NCBI GenBank assembly: GCA_013396755.1
Contig: VWZF01004048.1
Span: 1 to 64,000 of the forward strand
Reading direction: 5' to 3'
DNA length: 64,000 bases
DNA from: Sclerurus mexicanus
Lineage: Eukaryota > Chordata > Aves > Passeriformes > Furnariidae
Shown here piece by piece: positions 44,601-56,600 of the stretch. Made by a program: the position numbers and the translations under genes. The stretch's first letter is position 1. The number at the start of each line of letters is the position of its first letter. The notes below the pieces were generated by a model, which did not search any database, was not told the origin of the DNA, and worked only from the letters and a program-made list of their open reading frames with translations.

Positions 44601-47600
44601 GACTTGACGTTTCCCACATCAGTAATTTATAGTTGTGAAGTCAATGGCACCGCCGGATCTGTGTGGGATGGAGATGACAGGGGTGTGAAAACCCCACAGC
44701 CTGTGGTAGCAGGGACAGCTTGACCATCTCCCAGGGTGAGCTGTCACCTTCTGCTGGCCAGAAAACTTCCCTCATGGTTTCAGTTTGATGAGGTTGCTTG
44801 CTCTGCTTTATCTCGGAGTCAGCTGTGTTGGGAGTATCTGCCCTCATGCTTTCTTGTAGGGCCTGTCTGGTGCAAGGCATCCCCCTGTTGTTTGCGGGAA
44901 AACTGCTGGGAGCAATTCAATAGGTGGGATGGGGAAACAGCTGGGGAACACCCAGTGAGTGACATCCAATGCTGGGTGTGCATTTTCTCCTTACAAGAAC
45001 ATGATATTTTATGGGTTTTCATGCTTGGCAGCACAGAGGGTGTTTGAAGAAGTGAAGTGGTGTTGGAGCAAGAAATTGGCTTTTCCTTCTCCAGAGTTGC
45101 TTAGAGGATAAAAAGGGTGAGGGAGTCCCATATCTGGGTGATAGCAGGGGAATAACACGAGGATTGCTCTTGGCTTTTGATAAATCACAGCAACAACATT
45201 TAGTATGCTAAGCTTATTTTATTAGATAACAAGCTGGATGGGCGGTAAAAACCACTTATATGTGTTAGTCTTTTTTATTAGCCACAATATGGAATAGCAC
45301 AACTATCCTCTCCTAATTCTCTCTGCACAAGCAGGCACATGTTGTTTCACCTCCCTGGAAGCGTCCAAGGCCAGGTTGGATGGGGCTTGGAGCAACTTGG
45401 TCTGGCAGAAGGTGTCCCTGCCCATGACAGGGGGGTGGAACGAGATGTTCTTTAAGGTCTCTTCTAGTCCAAACCATTCTGTGATGCCATGTGTGCTGCA
45501 GGAAGTCTTGGAAGCCTGTGCCGGAATTTTCCAGAAAACAAAAGCCTGAAAAAGACAAAAATTGCCCCCAAACCTTTGAAAGCCTCTTCTTGTAGCTGTT
45601 CTCCCAGCCTTGGGAGCCCATGAGTGCTCTCTCCTGGCTCTCTTGGTGTGCATCAGTGGTTCAGCACCAGCTGTAGCTCATCCCAAGCCCTTCCAGGTCC
45701 CTGCCAAGGACTGCATGACCACCCTAACCATTTGCAAGCCATTCTTAAATCCTGCTCTCCAGGTTAATTTTCTGCTGTCAGTGGGAATGTGGAAGAGACC
45801 TTCCCTGCCCTCTGAGGGTGTTGTGGTGCAAAGCCAGCTTCTCCATCACATGAGTCCGAGGGGGAAAGATGTCTAGGAAACAAAGGGCTTGGCCGGGGAG
45901 GTTCTGGGGATCGGGAGGAGCTGCCCTTTCCCTCCAGTGGATTCTGGGCCCAGGCACACATAATTTGGATAGCCATGGCTTTGACATGGTGATCCAAGGA
46001 TGACAAAAATCTAATCACTTGTACGTCCAAAAGCGGCGTAGTCCATGTTCCTGGAAAACCTTCAGCTTGAGGAATAGCTCTGTTTTCTCTGGCTACTGTC
46101 CTCCACATCAAAAAACTTCCAAAGAGAGAAAGCAATGTCTGAGCACTCAGTGTTGCCCAGGGTTGGGGGGGTTCATCCTCTGCAGGAAGGGTGTGGAAGC
46201 TCCACACTGCAAGGGATGAGCTCTGTAGGAACAGGGAAGGGATTTCCTGGAGCAGCATGTCCCCCAGTGCCAGTGGGGACCCCCTCTCCCATCCCGTGCT
46301 CTCCTGCTGGTCCAGGCTGCATGGCCGGTGTTGAATGCCCGGCGGTTGCTACAACCAACAACCAACAACAGCGTCACTAAGGAACTCCACCACTGGGATC
46401 CAGTCCAAGCAGGTCCCACGGAGTGTTCTCAGCTTCCAGGGAGGAAACCCAGCCGGGCTCAGGTGCCCATGGCTGTGGTTGAATACCCAAGGCAGGGGAT
46501 GTGCCGCCGGGTTTGGGGCAGCAGAGAGGGAAGCAGAGAGGAGTCTGGAGCAGAGAGGGAAGAAAGCAAGGCTGGAATTTGCAGAGCTGTTGGGTTGTGG
46601 AAAGCAGTGCTGGCAGGCTGCTCCCCGCGTGGGAGGACTGGCACACAGGGACGAGCAGGATGAGGCAAGTCATGGGGAGCATTCTTGCCTTTGGTGGGGC
46701 ATGGCCAGAGCCCTCCCTGGCATGGGAATGCCAGGAGAAGCAACTAATTCCTCGTGAGTTTCAGGAGACAGGGGATAAGCGTGCTCGAGAAAACCCTTCA
46801 GGTTTGGGGATCTCCCCCAGGCTGCTTTTAATGTTTCCGCTCCAGGAGACTGGAAAGTTGGGTGATTTCAGAGGAGGAGCTGGAATAATGGCAAGGTGTC
46901 TGTGTGGTCGCACGTGTCCTCAAGCTGTTGTGCAATGGCCTTCATGGTCCAAAGCAAAGGAAAGCCAAAATTTCCAGATGATTCTCTTTACAGGCGGGGA
47001 AACTGAGGCACAGGGCATGCCATGAGCCCCTGGGTGCTAAAGGCAGAGCTGGGGACTGAGCCCTGGGGTGCCACGTGCTGGATCAACATCTGGCTCTGGC
47101 AGTGGATTGGTTAAGTTTCTGCTTGTGCTGGTAACCACATGTGTTTATAGGCCTGAAACCTCGTACCATAATCAAAATTAAAATGATTTGACCTGAAAGA
47201 AATGTTTTCTTCATACCAGGAGGGATATTTAGGCCAGGCAGGAGGGGAGGGAGCCGCTCCTGGAAGCAATTACATGGCCACATATCTGGGCTAATTAAGA
47301 AAGAGACCTAAATGTTAAAGTTAAGCTGGGAGGAAAAATAGTTGGGAAAACATTGCCTTTAATTCCTCAAAATCCTGGTTGTGTCTCTTCTGTCTGCAGT
47401 TCCCATGGCTCTGAGAGGGGAGGTGAACCCATATCCCTCCCCTGCTGTTTACTCATGTGGCACCAAACCAGACAGGCTTCAGCTTTAGAAACCAAACCAT
47501 GAGACGTGCTTGCCATTGAAATAGCAACAATTTTTAAAAGCCACAGCGCCACAACAATCCTTCTGCTCTTTTTAAATGCATGCCAACACTCTGCTTTGTG

Positions 47601-50600
47601 CCTCTTCACCTTGGAACTGGGCAAGAACCTGGTGGGGCACACTCAGGTGAGCGGGTGATGGTGATGTGTCATTTAATTATCCCATGTCCAGAGGCAGGTG
47701 AGGTGTGAAGGAGGTGGTTTCTATTCTTCACCCCAATCAAGAAGAGTTTGGGTACCTGCCCGGCATCTCTGACCTCCTTAACACTGGGACATCAACCATT
47801 CTCTCCTTTCAGTGCAGGGCTTGGGCTTGCTTTCCAGCTTCAGCTTTTACTCCACGTAAAGCCCAATCCCAAAGAGGACAACATCCCACCTCTGAGATCC
47901 CAGCAGTTGTTCTGACAGCGTGTTAATTAATCTCCTCGCAGCATGCCCTCCTTCCTACGTGCAGTGCTCTCCGTCTCACAGCTCCAGGCATTGCGTCTGT
48001 ACCGGCAGGTTGTGATCACAAATGGTTGGGATCGGGTTTTTTCATGAATTGGGAGGTTTCTCAGAGAGCTGGTTTTCTTTTTCTGGAGCGGATTCACCTA
48101 AAATACACAAGAGACGAGAAATGCAAGGGTGCCGGGAGGTGGCTTGGACCCCAGGTGCCCTTCTAGCTGAGCTGATTTTGGCAGGAATGGGTGGGTTCAC
48201 CCTTTGCAAGGCACAAGAAGTGTCTGTGTGTATTAGGTGAGAAAAATGGATTTTCTGAAATAAAAGCAAACTCTGCCAGGGATGCTGTGTGGTGGAGAGA
48301 CACCCTCTTGGTTTTCCTCTCCAAGGGTCTGGTGCAATTCTTCTCCAGAGGCACTTGGCATCTCCCACCTCTACATCCGCTGCTTTCTGGCATCTCCGTG
48401 TCAACATTTCCTGGGATCTGGAGTGGTGTGCGCCGAAACGCCTCGTGGCAGCGCAAACACTGGGTTTGGTGGCTTGTCTGAGTCATCTCCGGGAAGCCGA
48501 GCCATGGGCCAGCCCTGCTGTTGGCTGAGCAGAGTGTGTTCCCTCACACAGGCTCCGGGGAGCTGCCCGGGAGACACGGCGTGTCTGGCACGCCGGCAGC
48601 CGCCCGCGGTGGGGAGATGGAATCGGCCCCGGCTGTGGCAACACGAGCCCGCGCTATCTCTTCCCCATTCTGCTTCCTGCCTTCTGAAGTTTTGGTCTGG
48701 TTGCCACTGAGAGGTTTTAGTTTGCATTCTGAATGCAGTTATCCTTTGGACAGATGTGGCTTTCAAATGGATCATTTATATTTATTATATCAATGAATAT
48801 GTACAGTGTTCAAGGCAAGGTTGGATAGGGCTTGGAGCAACCATGGTCTGGTGGAAGGTGTCCCTGCCCGTGGCGGGAGGCTGGAACTTGATGGTTTTAA
48901 GATCGCTTCCAAATAAACCATTTGATTTTTCTGATATCTATAGATATAGATAGTTGTTCAACCCCAGCCATGTTCCCTCCAACACCAAGCCCAAACAGGA
49001 GTAGCCCTGGCTGGAAATGAAGGATGGTCTTGTAGTGTTTGAAAATACAACTTTCCTCAAAAAGAAAGGCACAAACATTTTTGTGGAATGTAAAGCATAA
49101 CGCTGCTGGCAGTAATTGCCAGACCTGGGGAGAGATATTGGTTCCTCCCAGTAGTAAGTGCCCATGGGACCTGTGCACTGGTAGTGAGTGAAGATTTGGG
49201 GTTGGCACTTGTGCCCCCTTTCTGATGGCACAGCAAGGTTTTGGCTTAAAGCAGTTGCAGTTTGAGGAGCTACATCGCTCGTAACAAATACTGTGCTACT
49301 GGTCTTTTCCCCCTGAGTTTTCTCTGTGTCCACTTAATTCTCTACAGAGGTTGTACCTATGAATGCCAAGCACTCCCAGGCAGCTGGCAAAGTACTTCTC
49401 CTACATGAAGTTCCATGTTAGATAATGTCTTGAAGTATATGGGACAGAGAGTAGTTGCTGTAGAATAAATAAGGCAATTAAAGTACAATATTCCCTTGCA
49501 TCTCCATGGGTTATGGAGAGCATCCCATGGTTATGAGTTCACCATAAATAGGTTCTGCCCTGTGGTGGGCTGTGAGGGAGGGAGGGATGGATGGATGGAT
49601 GGATGGATGTATGGATGGATGGATGGATGGATGGATAAGGTGCTGGCAGCAGTGGACACCAGCTGAGGATGTGAGGAGGATGAAGCAATGGGTGTGCCTG
49701 ATAAGGATGAGTTAAGAGAAGACTTTGTGCCTGAAAGACGCCTGTTGTGGGAAGGGTGCTGGGTACAACGGGACTATTCACGTTGCTCGCTGGCTGCTGT
49801 GGACAGACAGTGCCATTCATGGGGTGACCTCACTGTCCTACAGGGAGCACGTGCCTTCACGGGATGGAGTCATCTGCACCAGGAGTCACAGGAGCATCCC
49901 TCTCAAATGAGGACGTGTGGCTCATGTGGTTTTCAGGATTAAAATCAGCTCCAGTCTGGGCTGGAGATCCAGAGCATCTCCACACCCAGTGGAATGTGTA
50001 ATGCTCATGATGGTTGGGAGCCTGGCTGGCCCCCACCTGTTCTCCCCTCCAAACTCAGGCATAATTCCCGTTTCCATGAGGATCCATGCACAAAGGAGCT
50101 TGCACACTCCCAAAGCTGAGGTCTTGACACTGAGTGGGAAGAAATTCCAAACTGCAGGATGGAAGAAGGGACCTCTCCTCTCTGAGCATCCGGCACTTTC
50201 CTTGAGGGGTAAAATTTCCTACGTTTTCATGTGAGAAGATTTTGTGTTTAAATTTTGGCACCTTTCAGGCTTGCTGGCAGGGCAGGAGCGGTGGCAGTGA
50301 CCTTGGTCGGCGTCAGCACCCACTCGAGCCGGTAACAAATGCTGCCAGATGTAGTGATAGGCGAAAAACTGGAGGTTTTAAATTCCAGACGTGTCCCAGG
50401 AAATAGTTTGCTATTGATGTAACTTCTGAGACAGATTCCAGCCTCCAAGCCCCAGTGTTTTTTAAATAAACAGGAATGGGAGTCTGCAAAGGTCAGTTTG
50501 TGGCTTGGTGGGAAAAAAGGCTTTGGTTCAGGATCAAAAGGAATGACTCGGTTCAGGGGGCACAGAGGACCTCAAAGGCTGGCTGGTTTTAACGCTGCTC

Positions 50601-53600
50601 AGACTGTTGCACGTGCTGCCATCTTTTCATTGCCCTGGTATTTTGTTACTGAAACACACGAGTAGTTGAAAAAACTTCAAGTCAGTATTGGAAGTTCATA
50701 ATGGTGTTTGCTCCTGGCATGAGCAGCTCATGGTGTTTTTTCCCTCGCTGTTCCTTTGACAAACAGTTCTCCATAGTTATTGAAGTGTAGCAAACCTCAT
50801 CTCAGCTGGTGTCCACCGAGGGAGCGTAGACCAAGCTGTACTTCTGAGGTTGCTGCTGGTGTAAGCCCATGCTGCTGTCATAGAACCACAGAATGGTTTG
50901 GGTGGGAATTGACCTTAAAGACTACTCCCGCTAGACCAGGTTGCTCCAAGCCTCATCCAGCGTGGCTTTGAACACTTCCAGAAATGAGGCATCCACAGCC
51001 TTCCTGGGCAACCTGTGCCAGGGCCTCCCCACCCTCACCATTTCCTCCTAATATCCCATTTAACCCTGCTCTCTGTCAGTTTGAAGCCATTGTCACCTGT
51101 CCTGTACCTCCATGCCGTGTCCCTTTCCTGCTCTCTTGGAGCCCCTTTAGGTACTGGAAGGTTCCTTCCAATTCCATGCCCTGTGCCTGGCTCTATCCCG
51201 TGCTTCTCTCTCCATCCCCTGCTCCCAATTCTCTCCCACCATGAGATCCAGGGATGTGAGGTTGGGTGTTGCACCGTTGTTAGCACTCACATGGGAGGAC
51301 AGGGCTGGCAACACAAACAAAGCTGGGCAGTGTCTGTCCCAAACACGGACAAAATCCGATTGTATCCCGAGGGTGCACATCTGATTCACCACATGCCGTT
51401 TAACCCTCCAGTCCCCGGGCTCGTGCATGACGGGACCCCAAAGAACAGCTTTCAGAAAGCACAGAGACTCATCCTCCAAGGAGCTGACATGCTCAACAGT
51501 GGCATTTTGGCTCAAAAAAGCCAGAAGTGATTTTTTCATGCTGGTTTTAAAGAAATCACCCAAACCCCAGCGCTCCAGGAGATTTCCAGGCTTGCTGCTC
51601 TCCCCCACAGTTCAGGTGGATGCAGCAGCAGCAGGATTTGCAGGTGGTGGTTGGGTTTTTCTCTCCTCCAAGACGCTTCATTGGTCACATCTTCTGCCAG
51701 AGGATTTTGGAGGCATACAAAGGCTGGAGGAGGGTGCAGATTTTGGATCCATGGCTAAGCCCAGTGCAGTGGTGGGAATGGCTCCTTTGGGCACAGGGAA
51801 ATGTGGCTGTGGCCTCCCGAGCAGCCGGTGGGTTTGTAGAAAATATATTTTCAAAGTGGAATTCTGGCAGTGATGATCAGAGCAGTTATTTGGGAGCCTC
51901 TTGCCTTGCAAAACTCTACTCAGGAACACACGGCATTTCAGGTGCTAAATAAATAATAAATTAAATTATTAAATAAGGGCACTTCATTTTTCCTTTCAAG
52001 AGAAAGGTGCTCAGAGTCAGCCCAAAGTGGAGGCTGTGTCAGAAAAGTGAGGTGTATTTCAGGTCTGCATTTGGTCTGGGATGCCTCGGTCCTGGGTGTG
52101 GTGGTTGGTGCGGGTGCCCTCGGAGCAGGGACAGGTACATGAGTCCGGATTCCTCACTCCTCTCACATTTTTAATCCAACCTGACATTAATTTAATGCCT
52201 GGGGAAAAGCAGGCATTATCACCTGAAATCAGTCCCTGTGTGCTAAGCCTGCTCTGGGTGTGTCGTGGGAGGCAGTGTTGGCACAGGAGCTTTTTGGGAT
52301 TAGGGGCACCCTTGCACCTCCTTCCTCGTGTTTGGTGTCTCAGGTTTACACACTGCAGGACCTCTTTTCCATAAACTCTGTATTTATGGTCATCCACAAT
52401 ATGATCTCATCCCTTTATTTGCTGATAGTCCCTCTTTGGTGCTGCTGCAGCAATGACATGAAGTTTGGTTATGATCTTTGTAAGGTCCTGCCTTATAACT
52501 CAGGGCTCGAAGTGGGACTGCAATGGCATAATAGAGGAGAAGGCAGGGAGGCTGTGAAAGGCTGGGAAGGCAACCTGGAAATAAATAAATACACAGTAAT
52601 CACTAATGACCTGTCTGAGCAAATGGATTTCTCCAGCTCATAGGAAAGGTTTCGGTGTCTGTCAGGGAAAATATTTGTTGGTGGCAGGAAATGAGGATTT
52701 CCTCTGATTATTATTATGAATAGGAATGGGCTGGGAGGCTGCACTGGGACTNATGCATTGCTGTGCCTGCTGTTATTTCTCCCAATTTCTGGGATTCATG
52801 TCTCCAGCATGTCCCTGAGGCTCTGTAGCACCAAAGGGTTTCCTGTTGGTGGCTGATATATCAGCTTTTTCTTTTGCACTTGTGGCATCTCCCCAAATGT
52901 CCTCACTGTCATTGGAGCAGCTACAGATCTCCAAAGAGAAGAGCAAATCTGTGAGTAAAACCAAATTATCTCCCCAGGCTCCAAAGGCAGTGTCAATACT
53001 AATGACTTAGAGCCTCCTTTTTGCTCTGTTTTTTCAGTTGGTTTAATACTGTGGTGTGAAGAGACTTGGTAGGATAATAGATATTTCTGAGCCCGCTCGT
53101 GAAAACTGTTTTTCACACCAAACAGAATAAAAACAAAATTATCTGCTAAAGCTGTAGACTTTCAATGCACCAAATAAGCACTGGTGCCTGTTATTGCAAA
53201 ATGAGGACCGGAGCTGAGTAAATGTTGTTCTTTAGTGGATGAAAAGGGAAGGGCTGGGAAGGTAGATATGGAAAACCAGGGTAGGACTGTGGTACCCACC
53301 GGGAGCAGGGCAGGGAGCCATCCCCTCTGTACTGGGGATGCTGCTGCAGGCACGCTCTGCAGCACCTCAGCCTGATGAAGGGGGGTGCCTACGAGTTGCT
53401 CAATGCTTCCATAGATAAAATTTAAAAAAAAATATAAAACAGCAGATGAGTTTGAGCTCCCTGACGTGGCAACACCACATATAACCCAGCTCTGCTCTGC
53501 TCCAGGCACAGGGGCTCCGTTTGCTTTTCACACACCCCATCACTGCCTCCTGTGTTTTCCCTCCTCAGGTATTTCAGTCATTTCTTTCCCAACACTTCAT

Positions 53601-56600
53601 CGCTCAGAGGCTCCTTCTGTGGGAGGACAGGGAATGTGTAAGACCCCCGACCTCCTCCCCATGGCAGTGTTGATCCTGGGAGCTGCATGTGGTCAGTGGC
53701 GTTCTGGGGAGAAGATGGCTCTGCTCTGTGTCCCTCTTTTTGGGGACTCCAAACTGCAGCGAGTGAGGTGCTGGTGAGATCTATTTGGGGCATCACTGAG
53801 CTGGTAATGTGCTCGGTCAGAGCACAGCCCCAGTGCCCGTGCTGCAGCCTGGACCTGTTGGCAAAACTGCTGAGGTGCTCCTTGGCTATAAAGAGAGAGG
53901 TGGTTTTTGGAGCCTCGAGGCTGAGCCATGACTGCTGCTGCTCCCTCCCCATCTCCCTTCCTCCCCTTCCCACTCACTGGGAAACCAGCCTGGGGATGAA
54001 GCTGGGGAAGACTGTGGGTGCCTTAAGAGCAGCGGGGAGCTTGGAACCCGAGTGATGATGTGTGTGGGTGTGCGTGGCCTGAATCACAGCAGCTGCTATA
54101 ATGAAGCTCTACAGAGCTTCGGAACCAAAGCAAACCCATTTTCCAGCCTCATTTTCCAGTCTCCAGCACCTGTCCCTCCCCCTTGGCATCACGGATGAGC
54201 ACTTTCCCTGGCACAAACGCCAGGTAGGATTTACTGTGTTGCAAACGACCAAAGCATTTATTTATAATGATATCAAGATAACAATGAAGGCTGAAGGTGT
54301 TTCACAAGGAGAAGTTTGCCTCGGAGAGTGATTTAAACTTGAGCCAGGCAGAGAATCCCCCAGTGGAGGTGGCTTTGTTGGCTCGGGAGGGCTGGCAGAG
54401 GCGCATCATTCCCACACGGAGCAGTGCTTCCCCCCTTCCCTTCCCTTCTGGCACCGGGTTATTTTCAGCTTTCTGAAGCAACTGTAGCCCAGTGTGCTAA
54501 CAGGAGGTGCTGACAGCTTGGGAGGTAGGGCTGGTGGTGCTGACAGCTCGGAGCGTTGCACCTTTCCCGGGAAAATTGCGGCAATCACCTGGCCGGGTGG
54601 AAAAGAAGAAGGGTGTTGGAGCAAAAGCCACCATCACCGCAGGGATGGCCGTCCTGCTCGTGTTTGCTCTAGTAGATCCAGCGTGTTTGCAGGGATGCGT
54701 TCCAGGGAAAAGCTCACAGACGGGTATTTTACCAAGAGAAGACTTACATGAAGGAATTTTGTTAGGGATTTCTCCAGCTTTGCTCGCTGCACGAGCTGCA
54801 GCCTCCAGCTCCTGTCCCTGATGGGGACACATGGTCAAAGGCAGGGAAAACCTGAGGAAAAGGAGGGATATGGGGGGTGAGTCGGCTCCTGCAGCCTTCC
54901 TAGATTGTGGCCTGCATGGCATGGAGCATCAAGAGACCCTGTGGGAAGGAGACATAACCTGAGCTCGGTCACCAGCATGCAAGAAGGGCTTTGCTCTGGA
55001 GCAACCCTGCAGCTCATTCCAGAGGCCAAACGTTTGTTGTTTGTGTTTTTAGATGACTTTTCAGGTCCTTGCATTAGCAACATCTCATTGTCTTCCTCTC
55101 CCTGAGGGATTGCCCAGCATGCTTGACTGTGGCAGCTTTGGGGAGAGCTGGGGGAAGAAAAGCCAGCACCTCAAATGGGTCACCGCGGTTGGCAAAGGTG
55201 GTTTGGGTGTAAGGTATGTCACAGGTACTCACTGGGTGAAGTCAGGATGGCCAGAAGTCTCCCAAAAGCCACCTGTGTCAGATTCAGGAGCGTGTCTGGA
55301 TTCCCATGGTTTCCCTGACACCCAACAGCATTTGAGGTGCCTGCTACCCCTTTTTGTCTGGCACTGAAGGCCAAGGTTGTGGAGAGGCTTGCAGGGAGCC
55401 CAGGGCTGCCTGGCCGTGGGCAACAAGCGCCGCATTGTGCCGCCAAACCTGCTCTTTGGCCGACGTCAGTAAGAGGGCTTGACTGCCTGGTTTTGCCAGC
55501 TCAGCACTTCAGCATGTGCTAAATTCACCCAATAAATAAAAAATGAGTGAAGAACTCCCGATGGGTTGAGAACAGACGCTGCATTGATGGCTCGTGGAAT
55601 GCTGGCTTGGTGATCGCCATCCTGGGGGGACTCTCCTGGTCCAGCTGCCAGGAAGGCAAGGCGTGGGACTTTGTGGCAGCCGGTGCCTGTAAAAACTTGC
55701 TTTCCAAGCTGTTAGACCCGTGTCAGGGGGACCTTCACGTGGCCTTCCTCTGCCAGCAGCCACCACGGCGCTGGGAGCAGCAGCACCGTCAGAAGGGGTT
55801 TTCCATCCTCTTGCAGGGAAGGCAGAAATATCACCTGGGATAACTCAAGCCTTGGGTTGCAGCGCGTGTGGATTTGAGCAGGGAAAATGAGACCGTTGGC
55901 TCGATTGTCTTGCCAAAGTCCCATAAAATGCAAAATTTCCCTGAAAGTCAAGTAGCTTCATGGCTGTTCTCCGAGACGTGTCCAAGCTTGGAAACACTTT
56001 ACTGGATGGGAAGAATGTGCTGTGGACCTGTTTAGTTGCTCTCCAGGCTGCATCATCCTTTATCCATCACTACATGCGTCACTCATCTCCCTCTCTGAAG
56101 CACTGTAAGAGCATCTCCCATCCTCTCAGGATGTTCCATCCCACCTGGAGCCCCCGGCGTGTCCGCGCCTGAGTGCCGAGTCCTGGGAAGCGACGGAACC
56201 AGGAGATGAATTCAATCAAGAAGGAGAAAAATTAACATTCCTGAAAAGTGCCAGAGTCCTGTTTGTAGAAGGGATTTGCACTTCTGAGAGGGCTGTTGAC
56301 TTTCAGGAGACTTAGGCTTTTCGAGTGCCTAAATCACTGTTGGAAATATGCTTGCAAATTTTTTTAAGTACTTAGAAAATATTCCTCCTATGTCCTCAGG
56401 CCTCCTCCAGTGGTAATTACGAGTTGTCCATTAACCACAACATGCAGATGTCTGCCTGAAGCTGTTGCGCATTCAGCACCCAGAAGACAGACCTCATGGA
56501 GAGGCATGGCTGAGGGTTAAAAAATACGAGAAGAATGACGTGGGGACTGGGTGCAGTTGCGTATTTAGAGGACAAATGCCTATTTTTTCACACGGGCTTA

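Noticed and set aside
49574..49637. GGAT repeat as a possible CRISPR-like or structured array
   Set aside because: It is a plain tetranucleotide microsatellite without spacers.
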